From: Tildeniella torsiva UHER 1998/13D
GTDB lineage: Bacteria > Cyanobacteriota > Cyanobacteriia > Phormidesmidales > Phormidesmidaceae
Direction of reading: 5' to 3'
DNA: 64,000 nt
Assembly: GCA_019358835.1 (NCBI GenBank)
Contig: JAHHIH010000003.1
Span: forward strand, 124,001 to 188,000
In this document: piece by piece, positions 25,135 through 34,387 of the stretch
Layout: every line of letters starts with the position of its first letter
Numbering within the stretch: the first letter of the stretch is position 1
Program-made: the position numbers and the translations under genes
Notes under the pieces: generated by a model
The model's database searches: none
What the model was told of the DNA's origin: nothing
What the model saw: the letters and a program-made list of their open reading frames with translations, nothing else

Positions 25135-26562
25135 ATGTACGAACGGATCACTCCCCCGGCAGTAGGCGAACGCATCACCTTCAAAGATGGCGAACCCGTC
25201 GTGCCAGATACACCTATCATTCCCTACATCCGTGGCGATGGAACGGGGGTAGATATTTGGCCCGCCGCCCAGCGGGTGTTTGATGCAGCGGTGGCCGCGG
25301 CCTACGGCGGCAAGCACGAGATTGTCTGGTTTAAGGTCTACGCGGGCGACGAAGCCTGTGAGCAGTACGGCACCTATCAATACCTGCCCGACGACACCCT
25401 CAAGGCGATCGAAGAATTTGGTGTAGCGATCAAGGGGCCGCTCACCACCCCCGTGGGCGGCGGCATTCGATCGCTGAATGTGGCCCTGCGGCAGATCAAC
25501 GACCTCTACGCCTGCGTGCGTCCCTGTAAGTACTACGCGGGCACCCCCTCGCCCCACCGCAGCCCCGAAAAGCTCGATGTCATTATTTATAGAGAAAACA
25601 CCGAAGACATCTACCTCGGCATCGAGTGGAAGCAGGGCGACCCAATCTGCGACCAGCTGATCAAATACCTCAACACCGAGCTGATCCCCGCCACCCCAGA
25701 GCACGGCAAAAAGCAGATTCCCCTCGACTCGGGCATTGGCATTAAGCCAATCAGCAAAACCGGCAGCCAGCGCCTGGTGCGCCGGGCCATGAAGCACGCC
25801 CTGCGCCTGCCCAAAGACAAGCAGCAGGTCACCCTGGTGCACAAGGGCAACATTATGAAGTACACCGAAGGGGCCTTCCGCGACTGGGGTTACGAGCTGG
25901 CCACCTCAGAATTTCGCGCCGACTGCGTCACCGAGCGCGAATCCTGGATTTTGGGCAATAAAGAGGCCAATCCTGACCTCTCCACCGAAGAGAATGCTCG
26001 CCAGATCGAACCCGGCTACGACGCCCTCACCCCCGAGAAAAAGGCCGCCATCCACACCGAGGTAGAGGGCATTCTCGCCGCCATCTGGGACACCCACGGC
26101 AACGGCCAGTGGAAGGACAAGATCATGGTGAACGATCGCATCGCCGACAGCATCTTCCAGCAGATTCAGACCCGGCCCGATGAGTACTCCATCCTCGCCA
26201 CCATGAACCTGAATGGGGATTACCTGTCGGATGCGGCGGCGGCGATCGTCGGTGGCCTGGGCATGGGGCCAGGGGCCAACATTGGCGACACCTGCGCGGT
26301 GTTTGAGGCCACCCACGGCACTGCACCGAAGCACGCCGGGCTCGATCGCATCAACCCCGGCTCCGTCATTCTCTCCGGCGTGATGATGCTGGAGTACATG
26401 GGCTGGCAAGAGGCGGCAGATCTGATTAAAAAGGGCATGGGCGCGGCGATCGCCTCCCGCGAGGTCACCTACGACCTGGCCCGCATGATGGAGCCCCCGG
26501 TCAACCCACCGCTGAAGTGCTCGGAGTTCGCCGAGGCGATCGTCAAGCACTTTGATGATTAG
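25135..26562 (+). CDS. icd: NADP-dependent isocitrate dehydrogenase
   Basis: From ATG 25135 the protein is 475 residues and starts [14 protein letters not shown] as in other cyanobacterial enzymes. It has [41 protein letters not shown] (substrate Ser and Arg), [32 protein letters not shown] and [11 protein letters not shown]. It makes 2-oxoglutarate, the carbon skeleton for ammonium assimilation and the nitrogen-status signal. Single gene with a very strong terminator. Confidence 0.97.
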   Translation: MYERITPPAVGERITFKDGEPVVPDTPIIPYIRGDGTGVDIWPAAQRVFDAAVAAAYGGKHEIVWFKVYAGDEACEQYGTYQYLPDDTLKAIEEFGVAIKGPLTTPVGGGIRSLNVALRQINDLYACVRPCKYYAGTPSPHRSPEKLDVIIYRENTEDIYLGIEWKQGDPICDQLIKYLNTELIPATPEHGKKQIPLDSGIGIKPISKTGSQRLVRRAMKHALRLPKDKQQVTLVHKGNIMKYTEGAFRDWGYELATSEFRADCVTERESWILGNKEANPDLSTEENARQIEPGYDALTPEKKAAIHTEVEGILAAIWDTHGNGQWKDKIMVNDRIADSIFQQIQTRPDEYSILATMNLNGDYLSDAAAAIVGGLGMGPGANIGDTCAVFEATHGTAPKHAGLDRINPGSVILSGVMMLEYMGWQEAADLIKKGMGAAIASREVTYDLARMMEPPVNPPLKCSEFAEAIVKHFDD

Positions 26563-26574
26563 CCAATGAGATTG

Positions 26575-26624
26575 GGGTTTAGCAGGGTTTCAGGTCTGGG
26601 TCTGAAACCCTGCTAAACCCTTTT
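26575..26624 (+). terminator. Terminator of icd
   Basis: A perfect 19-bp stem (26575-26593 with 26602-26620) closes an 8-nt loop and is followed by TTTT. It lies 13 bp past the icd stop. Confidence 0.9.
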
Positions 26625-26656
26625 GTGATACCCTAGTAAAGTTGTCAAAAACCACA

Positions 26657-26720
26657 CATTCGAATTTTCGGGTCTTTCCTACGGAAAGCACGTTCGAATG
26701 GAGGATTAACCCGAAAGGAG
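26657..26720 (+). promoter_or_regulatory. Structured rpsB leader with alternative pairings near the Shine-Dalgarno
   Basis: CATTCGAA (26657-26664) pairs with TTCGAATG (26693-26700) around an inner CTTTCC/GGAAAG hairpin (26674-26688). Alternatively TTTCGGGT (26666-26673) can pair with ACCCGAAA (26709-26716), which overlaps the AAGGAG Shine-Dalgarno (26715-26720). The two folds exclude each other, suggesting translational control, perhaps by S2 itself. Confidence 0.5.
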
Positions 26721-26730
26721 TCAAAACCAA

Positions 26731-27510
26731 ATGCCCGTTATTACTCTCCCCGAGCTACTAGAATCTGGGGTTCACTTCGGCCACCAAACCCGCCGCTGGA
26801 ACCCCAAGATGGATCAGTACATCTTCACTTCCCGCAACGGCGTTCACATCATTGACCTGGTGCAAACCGCCCAGCTGATGGAAGAGGCCTACAGATTTGT
26901 CCGCACGGCAGCCGAGCAGGGACAAAAATTTCTGTTCATTGGCACCAAGCGCCAGGCGGCTGGCATTGTGGCCCAAGAATCTGCCCGCTGCGGCTCCCAC
27001 TACGTCAACCAGCGCTGGCTGGGCGGCATGCTGACCAACTGGGAAACCATTAAGTCTCGCGCCAACCGCCTCAAAGAGCTTGAGCGCATGGAAGAGTTGG
27101 GTGCCATTGACCTACGCCCCAAAAAAGAAGCCGCCGTACTGCGCCGCGAGCTAGAGAAGCTGCAAAAGTACCTGGGTGGCATTAAAACCATGCGCAAGGT
27201 ACCCGATGTCGCCATCATCGTTGACATCAAGCGCGAGTACAACGCGGTGTCTGAGTGCCACAAGCTGGGCATTCCGATCATTTCCCTGCTAGACACCAAC
27301 TGCGACCCTGACCTGGTGGATGTGCCCATCCCCGGCAACGATGACGCCATTCGCTCCATCAAGCTGATTCTCGGCAAGCTGGCCGACGCCATCTACGAAG
27401 GCTCGAACGGTGCCAAGGCTCGCGGCAACGATGACGACTACGAAGACTATGACGGTGGCGAAGACGACGAGTACGGCTACGACGCCCCCGCCGCCGATAG
27501 CGACGACTAA
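26731..27510 (+). CDS. rpsB: 30S ribosomal protein S2
   Basis: The 259-residue protein begins [27 protein letters not shown], the S2 signature. It continues with [34 protein letters not shown] and the [31 protein letters not shown] motif. S2 binds the 30S head late in assembly. The last 28 residues are a highly acidic Asp/Glu/Tyr tail not required by the core fold. AAGGAG lies 10 bp upstream of ATG 26731. tsf follows 194 bp later, the usual pairing. Confidence 0.98.
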   Translation: MPVITLPELLESGVHFGHQTRRWNPKMDQYIFTSRNGVHIIDLVQTAQLMEEAYRFVRTAAEQGQKFLFIGTKRQAAGIVAQESARCGSHYVNQRWLGGMLTNWETIKSRANRLKELERMEELGAIDLRPKKEAAVLRRELEKLQKYLGGIKTMRKVPDVAIIVDIKREYNAVSECHKLGIPIISLLDTNCDPDLVDVPIPGNDDAIRSIKLILGKLADAIYEGSNGAKARGNDDDYEDYDGGEDDEYGYDAPAADSDD

Positions 27511-27565
27511 GACTTAGCCCCGCTCCGCTCTCCTACTGGAGAGAGGTTTGAGAGTCTAGGTTCCC

Positions 27566-27599
27566 CTGGGCAAAGGCAGAATGTTCTGCCTTTGCCCAG
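27566..27599 (+). other. 16-bp perfect hairpin between rpsB and tsf
   Basis: CTGGGCAAAGGCAGAA (27566-27581) and its exact complement (27584-27599) are separated by two bases. No U-tract follows, so it may attenuate or mark a processing site rather than fully terminate. Confidence 0.6.
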
Positions 27600-27704
27600 C
27601 ATTGGCCTTAGTGAAGGTGGCCCCTGGGGGTTTAAGCTGAACTAGGGTATTTCCCTTGAGTTTTTATTGAGTTCGACGATAGCGCGTTAGGACGGTAAAT
27701 CACC

Positions 27705-28454
27705 ATGGCAGATATTTCTGCAAAGCTCGTTAAAGACCTGCGCGACAAGACTGGCGCGGGCATGATGGATTGCAAAAAAGCCCTCAAAGAGAACGATGGC
27801 GATATCGAGAAGTCGATCGAGTGGCTGCGCCAGAAGGGCATTGCTTCGGCCTCTAAGAAAGAGGGTCGTGTAGCGGCTGAGGGCATTATTGGCAGCTACA
27901 TTCACACGGGCGATCGCGTCGGCGTGCTCGTAGAGGTCAACTGCGAAACAGATTTTGTCGCCCGCCGAGACGAATTTAAGAGTCTAGTGCGCGATGTGGC
28001 CATGCAAATCGTGGCCTGCCCCAATGTAGAGTACGTGCGCGTCAGCGACATTCCGGCTGAAATATCCGAGAAAGAGAAATCTATCGAAATGGGTCGCGAT
28101 GACATCGCCAACAAGCCCGAAGCCATGCGCGAGAAGATTGTGGAAGGCCGCATTCAAAAGCGCCTGAAAGAGCTATCTCTGATGGATCAGCCCTTCATCA
28201 AAGATCAAAATATTTCGGTGGAAGAGCTGATTAAGCAGGCGGTTTCTAAGCTGGGTGAAAACATTCAGGTGCGCCGCTTCTCTCGGTTTGTGCTGGGCGA
28301 AGGCATTGAGAAAGAAGAGAGCAACTTCGCTGAAGAAGTCGCAGCTCAGGCTGGTCTCAATAAAAAAGAGGAGCCCGTAGCCGAAGCCGAGCCGGTAGCT
28401 GAGCCTAAGGCAGAGGCCACCCCCAAGAAAGAGAAGAGCAAGAAGAAGAAGTAA
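27705..28454 (+). CDS. tsf: Elongation factor Ts
   Basis: The 249-residue protein has the EF-Ts N-terminal domain ([37 protein letters not shown]), the [29 protein letters not shown] core and [18 protein letters not shown]. It recharges EF-Tu by releasing GDP. The last 30 residues are an Ala/Glu/Pro-rich linker ending in KKEKSKKKK, an extension beyond the conserved core. ATG 27705; downstream partner of rpsB. Confidence 0.97.
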   Translation: MADISAKLVKDLRDKTGAGMMDCKKALKENDGDIEKSIEWLRQKGIASASKKEGRVAAEGIIGSYIHTGDRVGVLVEVNCETDFVARRDEFKSLVRDVAMQIVACPNVEYVRVSDIPAEISEKEKSIEMGRDDIANKPEAMREKIVEGRIQKRLKELSLMDQPFIKDQNISVEELIKQAVSKLGENIQVRRFSRFVLGEGIEKEESNFAEEVAAQAGLNKKEEPVAEAEPVAEPKAEATPKKEKSKKKK

Positions 28455-28530
28455 GGCTAGGATGGGCCAACTTCAGTCTAGGGGCTGGAGTTAGCGATGG
28501 TCGCAGATCGACCCTTAGCCATCGCCAATA

Positions 28531-28563
28531 GCGGGGGTGCAGGTATCGCATCCCCGCTTTCAA
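28531..28563 (+). terminator. Terminator after rpsB-tsf
   Basis: GCGGGGGTGC pairs with GCATCCCCGC (one G-U) around an 11-nt loop and is followed by a TTTCAATATTT stretch. Confidence 0.65.
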
Positions 28564-28571
28564 TATTTCCC

Positions 28572-28577
28572 TATAAT
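28572..28577 (+). promoter_or_regulatory. Probable -10 box upstream of the acidic conserved protein
   Basis: TATAAT lies 24 bp upstream of ATG 28602, directly after the tsf terminator, with no clear -35 element. Its position argues that translation starts at 28602 and not at the upstream ATG 28497. Confidence 0.4.
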
Positions 28578-28601
28578 CAGGTATGGCATGGGCAGAGCGG
28601 C

Positions 28602-29801
28602 ATGGTAAGGCCAGTTGAAAGCATTCGCAAAGATCTCAAAGGGCTAGAGGGGACTACCGCTACCCTAGCCGACGAGTTCAGCGAGATCTATGCCACGTAT
28701 CTCACGGTGCTGGGGCAGACTATGCGGCGGCAGGTGATTATGGCCGCCTACCACCTCTGTACCCAGGTCTATCCTGAAGAATTTTTGACGCTGGCGGTGA
28801 GCGATCGCGGCCGACTTCAGCAGAGCTTGCAAACTCTAGGCCACAAAGCCCAAGACTGGCTACAGCAGCTGATGGAGGCTGACCCGCCCCTGGCCGAACC
28901 CAACCTTGATCCTGCCGACCTCAATCGCCTAGAGGCGGCTCTGGTGGCTCTGGCCCAGTCTTCGCCAGAGGCTGAAGAGTCCTCTGATGACGAGGCTTCA
29001 GATCCAGAAGCCAGTCTCCTAGAAGCCAGCACTGAGGGGCCAGATACTGAGGCTATTGAGGAAGACTCTGAGGGAGCGATCGCAGCCGATTCTGACACCA
29101 ACCCGATTGCTGAATCCCTCGAAGCTGTGCCGCTGTCAGAGGAAGACGCTTCTTCCTCTGACACTGCCGATAGCGCGGTTCCAGCGCTGAACCCTCAGCA
29201 GCTCATGCAGTCTGTCATCATGGCCGCTATCTCCGGCGATATAGAGGACAGGTTTAGCGATCGCCCCTTTACTGGCGACCCGCTGACGCCCACCCTAGTC
29301 GCCAAGCACCACTTAATTTTAGAGCAGCGCATTCGTGACGTTCTCCAACGAGTTTCTAGAAAGGCCAACCGGCTGCTGCGCAAGGCCCAAGTAATTCCTG
29401 ACCTGCCCGAGCCAGTGCTGGAGGCCGCTGCCGATGCCGATATGGCCATTCCCAAAGGGCGCGCCGTCCCCAATGTGCTCAACGTGCTGGTGGCGATGGC
29501 TGGGGATATGCCCGCCCAGTTTGACCGCCAGGAAACGGACGACGAAGGTGAAACCGATGACTCAGAGGATGACGACGAGGCTCTAGAGGGCAGTATGACC
29601 CATCTGGCCGCCATTCAGCTGCGCTTGAGCGATCTGGAGTTTGGCGATGTGCAAACCGCCCTGTGGCGTGGCAAACTGCGTACCGCCGTGGGCCGACTGC
29701 GCAAGCTGGGCAAACAGTACCAGCGAGCCGAACGCGAACTGGCGATCGCCCAGGCCGAGCAAGCCTGGCGATCGGTTTGGTACGACGACTCTTCCCGCTA
29801 G
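28602..29801 (+). CDS. Conserved acidic protein of unknown function
   Basis: The protein has 399 residues from ATG 28602 (MVRPVESIRKDLKGLEG). A helical N-terminal domain (about 1-115: EFSEIYATYLTVLGQTMRRQVIMAAYHLCTQ) is followed by a Ser/Glu/Asp-rich low-complexity linker (about 120-225). A helical C-terminal half ends in an RKLGKQYQRAERELAIAQAEQAWR coiled coil. No domain was recognised. It lies 18 bp upstream of recG on the same strand, so the two are probably co-transcribed. Confidence 0.8.
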   Translation: MVRPVESIRKDLKGLEGTTATLADEFSEIYATYLTVLGQTMRRQVIMAAYHLCTQVYPEEFLTLAVSDRGRLQQSLQTLGHKAQDWLQQLMEADPPLAEPNLDPADLNRLEAALVALAQSSPEAEESSDDEASDPEASLLEASTEGPDTEAIEEDSEGAIAADSDTNPIAESLEAVPLSEEDASSSDTADSAVPALNPQQLMQSVIMAAISGDIEDRFSDRPFTGDPLTPTLVAKHHLILEQRIRDVLQRVSRKANRLLRKAQVIPDLPEPVLEAAADADMAIPKGRAVPNVLNVLVAMAGDMPAQFDRQETDDEGETDDSEDDDEALEGSMTHLAAIQLRLSDLEFGDVQTALWRGKLRTAVGRLRKLGKQYQRAERELAIAQAEQAWRSVWYDDSSR

Positions 29802-29819
29802 GGCTCTGGGGAAGCATCC

Positions 29820-32357
29820 ATGACAGAAGCACCGACCTCCCTACCCGACTGGGTGCGGCTCCAGCGAGCCCTCTCGGTTGAGGCCGAAACCGGCTTCAAC
29901 AATCTGGTGGGCAAACAGCAGAGCTTCAGCGAATTTCTGCGCGATAGCCTGCAACAGCCGCCAGCCATTCTCCCTGGCGATCAACAACAATCCTGGCAGA
30001 GCCTGGCCCAAAAGTATGATGGCTACATCGACCTCAGCTTTGCCCAGCGCCAGCACCTGGTAGCCGAAACCCGCCGCTTTCTCCACGGTACCCAGCGCTT
30101 ACTGGAAAAGTTTGCCGAGACCAAGTCCCTCCGTACCCGAGAAAGTGCCGCCTCAGACGCTGGAGAATCGAAGTCCGCTAAGGCCTCCCGCAAGCCCAAA
30201 GCTACCCCTAAGACCACTCAGCTAGCAGAGGCATCTGGCACCGGCAGCTTTCGCTTTGGCCTCGATCAGCCCGTCACCTACCTGAAGGGCATTGGGCCAA
30301 AAAACAGTGAACGCCTTGCTAAGCTGGGGCTGTTCACCGTGCAGGATGTGCTCTACTACTACCCCCGCGACCACATCAACTATGCCCAGCAAGTCAAAAT
30401 TCGCGATCTGGAACCGGGCGAAACCGTCACCATTGTCGGCACCGTCAAGCGGGTCAACTGCTTCACCAGCCCCCGCAACAAAAAGCTCACCATCTTTGAG
30501 CTTCAGCTTTCCGACGGCAGCGGCATCCTCAAGCTCAACCGCTTCTACCCCGGCAACCGCTACGCCACCCCGAGCTGGCAACAGCAGCAAAAGCGCCAGT
30601 ACCCCCAGGGGGCGATCGTCGCTGCCTCGGGGTTGGTGAAGGATGGCAAATTTGGGGTGACGCTGGAAGATCCGCATTTAGAAGTGTTGGACAGTTTGGG
30701 CGATCGCATCGAATCCCTCACCATTGGCCGCATGGTGCCGGTGTATTCCCTCACCGAAGGCGTCGCAGCGGATCTGGTGCGCAAAGCTGTAGCGGCTTCC
30801 CTTCCGGCGGTGCCAGAACTGCAAGATCCCCTGCCGGTGGATCTACGGCAGCGGTACGAGCTAGTAAAGGTGGAGGATGCGATCGCCCAGATCCACTTTC
30901 CCGACGACGAAGAGAACCTCGCAAAAGCTCGCCGCCGCTTAGTATTCGACGAATTTCTTTACCTCCAGCTCGGCCTCCTGCGCCGCCGCCAGCAGCAGCA
31001 GGCCCAGCAAACCGCGATCGCCCTTGCCCCCACCGGGAAGCTGATCGACCAGTTCTACGGCGTGATTCCCTTTAGCCTTACGGGTGCCCAGCAGCGGGTG
31101 GTCAACGACATCCTTTCTGACCTGCAAAAGCCCATCCCCATGAACCGTCTGGTGCAGGGCGATGTGGGTTCCGGCAAAACCGTCGTGGCCGTAGTCGCCA
31201 CCCTCGCCGCCATTCAGTCAGGCTATCAGGCCGCCATCATGGCCCCCACCGAGGTGCTGGCCGAGCAGCACTACCGCAAGCTGGTGGAATGGTTTAATCA
31301 GCTGCACCTCACGGTCGAGCTACTCACGGGTTCCACCCGAGCCGCCAAACGTCGCAAAATGCTGGGCGAACTGGCCACTGGCGAACTGCCCATCCTCGTC
31401 GGCACCCACGCCCTGATCGAAGACCCTGTCCAGTTTCGCGATCTGGGCCTGGTGGTGATCGACGAGCAGCACCGCTTTGGCGTGCAGCAGCGGGCCAGGC
31501 TGACGCAGAAAGGCGCAAATCCCCACGTTCTAACCCTCACCGCTACTCCCATTCCCCGCACCCTGACGCTGACCATGCACGGCGATCTAGATGTGAGCCA
31601 GATCGACGAGCTGCCGCCGGGGCGCAAAGCGATTCAAACCACGCTGCTAACCAACAAAGAACGCACCCACGCCTACGACCTCATCCGGCGCGAAATCGCC
31701 CAGGGTCGCCAGGTCTACGTAGTGCTGCCCCTAGTTGAAGAGTCTGAAAAACTCGATCTCAAATCCGCCGTGGAGGAGCACCAGCGGCTAGCGGAGGTGA
31801 TCTTTCCAGAATTCACCGTCGGTCTGCTCCACGGTCGCATGTCCTCCGCCGAAAAAGATGATGCTATTACCGCCTTCCGTAAGCAAGAGAGCCAAATTCT
31901 GGTCTCTACAACAGTGGTGGAAGTCGGGGTAGATGTTCCCAATGCCTCGGTGATGCTGATTGAGCACGCCGAGCGGTTTGGCCTCTCCCAGCTCCACCAG
32001 CTCCGGGGCCGAGTCGGGCGAGGAGCCGCACAATCCTTTTGCCTGTTACTCAGCAGCAGCCGTAGCGAAAATGCCATTCAGCGCCTCAAGGTGCTAGAGC
32101 AATCCCAAGACGGCTTCTTTATTGCCGAGATGGATCTGCGCTTTCGCGGCCCTGGAGAAGTGCTGGGCACCCGCCAGTCAGGCCTGCCCGACTTTGCCCT
32201 AGCCAGCCTAATCGAAGACCAGGACGTGCTCATGCTGGCCCGCGAGGCAGCAGAAGCCATGCTGAAAGAAGATCCAGAACTAGCCCGCTGGCCCAAGCTG
32301 GCAAAGGAACTTCAGCGCCGCTACGAAAAGCTGATGGGCGGCACAATCATGACCTAA
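29820..32357 (+). CDS. recG: ATP-dependent DNA helicase RecG
   Basis: The 845-residue protein has a cyanobacterial N-terminal extension (about 1-145). Its wedge/OB domain begins at PVTYLKGIGPKNSERLAKLG. The helicase core has GDVGSGKTVVA (about 446-456), DEQHRFGVQQR, TATPIPRTL, VEVGVDVPNASVMLIEHAERFGLSQLHQLRGRVGR and the C-terminal ETRFRGPGE-like MDLRFRGPGEVLGTRQSG. RecG reverses stalled replication forks and migrates Holliday junctions. Motifs are intact. Confidence 0.97.
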   Translation: MTEAPTSLPDWVRLQRALSVEAETGFNNLVGKQQSFSEFLRDSLQQPPAILPGDQQQSWQSLAQKYDGYIDLSFAQRQHLVAETRRFLHGTQRLLEKFAETKSLRTRESAASDAGESKSAKASRKPKATPKTTQLAEASGTGSFRFGLDQPVTYLKGIGPKNSERLAKLGLFTVQDVLYYYPRDHINYAQQVKIRDLEPGETVTIVGTVKRVNCFTSPRNKKLTIFELQLSDGSGILKLNRFYPGNRYATPSWQQQQKRQYPQGAIVAASGLVKDGKFGVTLEDPHLEVLDSLGDRIESLTIGRMVPVYSLTEGVAADLVRKAVAASLPAVPELQDPLPVDLRQRYELVKVEDAIAQIHFPDDEENLAKARRRLVFDEFLYLQLGLLRRRQQQQAQQTAIALAPTGKLIDQFYGVIPFSLTGAQQRVVNDILSDLQKPIPMNRLVQGDVGSGKTVVAVVATLAAIQSGYQAAIMAPTEVLAEQHYRKLVEWFNQLHLTVELLTGSTRAAKRRKMLGELATGELPILVGTHALIEDPVQFRDLGLVVIDEQHRFGVQQRARLTQKGANPHVLTLTATPIPRTLTLTMHGDLDVSQIDELPPGRKAIQTTLLTNKERTHAYDLIRREIAQGRQVYVVLPLVEESEKLDLKSAVEEHQRLAEVIFPEFTVGLLHGRMSSAEKDDAITAFRKQESQILVSTTVVEVGVDVPNASVMLIEHAERFGLSQLHQLRGRVGRGAAQSFCLLLSSSRSENAIQRLKVLEQSQDGFFIAEMDLRFRGPGEVLGTRQSGLPDFALASLIEDQDVLMLAREAAEAMLKEDPELARWPKLAKELQRRYEKLMGGTIMT

Positions 32358-32358
32358 G

Positions 32359-32471
32359 GGGTGATACGAAATCCGATTTGGTAAACCCCAATTCGTAATC
32401 AGGAACCCTGTAGGGGCGGAGCATGCTCCGCCCCTACAAATCGGGGGTATTCATTTGGGATTTAGTATGGG
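32359..32471. repeat. Palindromic MITE-like element around GTAGGGGCGGAGC
   Basis: A perfect 28-nt palindrome (32410-32437, arm GTAGGGGCGGAGCA) is flanked by imperfect inverted ends (GATACGAAATCC on the left, GGATTTAGTAT on the right). This occupies the first third of the 331-bp recG spacer. The remaining 32472-32688 shows no gene. Confidence 0.55.
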
Positions 32472-32688
32472 ACGTTCCTACGCTTGGGACGCTGAACGGC
32501 TCACAGCATATGCCTGAAGTCTCATTCTGCTGAAACGCCAAACATCTAACCAAGGATGAATAACACTGGGGCATAAACTCTTTAGCCTGTAGGCACAAAG
32601 ATTTACGGTGGCGTCCTGAATTGTGGTGTTTTTAAGGTCTAGATGCCATGGGTAGATCAGGTGCTATTTAGTTTTAGGAATTTGACCT

Positions 32689-33153
32689 ATGAAAAGCAAT
32701 GCTGTGTCGAAATGGGTTGGCGGGAGCGCACTGGCGCTAGGTCTGGCAATTTTGCCGTCTGTACTCCCGGCCTCTGCCCAGACAGCGACTGACTCTGTGC
32801 CCCCAACCGCCCCCGGAACGGTTGACCCAACCCTTCCCGAAGGAAATATGCCCGATTCAACCGTTCCGGGGGAGACCTACTCTGACCCAGTAACCCCAGC
32901 TGCTCCGGGCACCGTTGATCCATCTGCCCCAGTCGCTCCCGATGCAACCGTGCCTAGCGAGACTTACGCCGACCCGGTGGCACCCAACGCAACTACGACC
33001 ACCACTGAGGACGACGGGTTGAGCTGGGGTTGGCTCGGCCTGTTGGGGCTGCTGGGGTTGGGCGGCTTGGCTGGGCGCAGCCGGTCTACAGCACCGGCCT
33101 ATCGCACTGGCGATCGCGTCACCACTCCCACCTCTGCCGATCCCCGCATTTAG
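32689..33153 (+). CDS. Exported Pro/Thr-rich protein with WGxxGxxG C-terminal membrane motif
   Basis: The 154-residue protein has a signal peptide (cleavage after ASA, about residue 30). A low-complexity Pro/Thr/Val region contains an internal duplication (GTVDPT..STVPGETYSDPV and GTVDPS..ATVPSETYADPV). It then has the anchor WGWLGLLGLLGLGGLAGR (about 113-130), the WGxxGxxG arrangement used by many cyanobacterial surface proteins, ending in a short basic tail. Role unknown. It ends at a strong terminator. Confidence 0.75.
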   Translation: MKSNAVSKWVGGSALALGLAILPSVLPASAQTATDSVPPTAPGTVDPTLPEGNMPDSTVPGETYSDPVTPAAPGTVDPSAPVAPDATVPSETYADPVAPNATTTTTEDDGLSWGWLGLLGLLGLGGLAGRSRSTAPAYRTGDRVTTPTSADPRI

Positions 33154-33193
33154 AAATAGAGACCTGGCAAATTTAGCCTAACTGCTTAGAGAG

Positions 33194-33219
33194 GGGTGCT
33201 CTTTAGCATCCTTTTTTTT
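33194..33219 (+). terminator. Rho-independent terminator
   Basis: GGGTGCT pairs with AGCATCC (one G-U) over a CTTT loop and is followed by eight T residues. Confidence 0.85.
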
Positions 33220-33277
33220 GCGGAGATGTAGAGAGCAGCAAATTGGTAATTGGGCAGGCTTTCCGCTGGCCTTGAAT

Positions 33278-34384
33278 TCAGTGTGGCTCAGGTAGAGCGC
33301 GATCGCGCAGGAGCATCCCTTGGGATAGCGGCAGTTCATGACGCAGCGCGTTAACGCTATCATCCCCCACCGGCAAGGGTTCGTGGGGGGGCACGGGCGT
33401 TGGGTCGAGGGCTCGGTTCACCAGGTCGGCCATTAGATCAATCGCCTCCACGAGCGGCAGCAGAGTCAGATGCACCGGCAAAATGCGGATCTCAAAGGTG
33501 TGCTTATGGCGGGGGGCGTAGACGATATTTTTGAGGTTAAAGTCGCAGTATTTGGTGAGGGGAATCGCTTTGAGCCGAGAGCTGGCTTGATCCCAAGGCA
33601 GATCGCCCCAGCCTGGCTCTCGCACTAGGGTAAGCAATTCTGGGGGCCAAAGCCCCAGACGCCGGCAGTGAGGATTGCTGCCCAACAGCCATTTTAGGGT
33701 GGGGCCATAGGCCCACAGCAGGTTCACCAGGTTGCGGATAGCCGGGGCAGAACAGAGGGGAGCCCCATCAAAATGTAGATGGGTGGCCCCTTCAACCGGA
33801 GCATAAAAGTTGAGCCGACGGGCCGCCTCAAGGTAGGCCTCTAGTTGAGGCAGCTCAGCGGCGGTTAGGGGTGGGGTGATCAATTCGCAGGGGCGCTCTC
33901 GCTCACCGGGCAGCGTGGTGGCAATGGCAATGGGTGGCCCTAGGTCATCGGCTAGCTTGACCATGCCCTGAGGCCCCTGCTGTAGATCCAAACCCAGGGT
34001 CTTGGCGACCGGTTGCAACACCTCGGCCAGGGGCAGGTTGGCATCGGTGAGTCGGCCAATGATCTGCATAAACCGAATGTCGTCGCCGACGATGCGGTAC
34101 CAGCCGGGCTGGGGCGGGCGGTTGCGATCGCAGTCCGCTTGCAGGGTCAAATCATCGACACACCAGGCGATCGCCCGGTGATGAGCATCGCGCACCTCAA
34201 ACCCCAAAGTGAGGTTTTCTAGCACCGGGGTGCCGACAATCTGGCTGTGCTCTGACTGAGGATAAAACACGCGGCTGACGCTGCCCCCGTGAGCTGAGGA
34301 GATCGCCTCAGCCAGCGCCTGGCGGCTAGCCCCCCTGGGGGCCATCAGCTCGATTTCTAGGCCAACTCTGCCCTCTAGGGTCAT
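33278..34384 (-). CDS. Putative amidoligase (GCS-like fold)
   Basis: The 368-residue protein fits the putative amidoligase family: GLEIELMAPRGASRQALAEAI at the N-terminus with the Mg-binding Glu pair, a middle CELITPPL, and GATHLHFDGAPLCSAP, the His-x-His signature. A C-terminal HTFEIRILPV segment follows. Related enzymes form amide bonds between acids and amines, using ATP as glutamate-cysteine ligase does, and are proposed to modify peptides. It starts three bases after the stop of the upstream exported-protein gene, so the two form an operon. Confidence 0.78.
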   Translation of the reverse strand: MTLEGRVGLEIELMAPRGASRQALAEAISSAHGGSVSRVFYPQSEHSQIVGTPVLENLTLGFEVRDAHHRAIAWCVDDLTLQADCDRNRPPQPGWYRIVGDDIRFMQIIGRLTDANLPLAEVLQPVAKTLGLDLQQGPQGMVKLADDLGPPIAIATTLPGERERPCELITPPLTAAELPQLEAYLEAARRLNFYAPVEGATHLHFDGAPLCSAPAIRNLVNLLWAYGPTLKWLLGSNPHCRRLGLWPPELLTLVREPGWGDLPWDQASSRLKAIPLTKYCDFNLKNIVYAPRHKHTFEIRILPVHLTLLPLVEAIDLMADLVNRALDPTPVPPHEPLPVGDDSVNALRHELPLSQGMLLRDRALPEPH

Positions 34385-34387
34385 GGT

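Noticed and set aside
24901-25842. 313-codon minus-strand frame opposite icd
   Set aside because: It lies antisense to the conserved isocitrate dehydrogenase codons; high GC keeps the reverse frame open and its translation matches no family.
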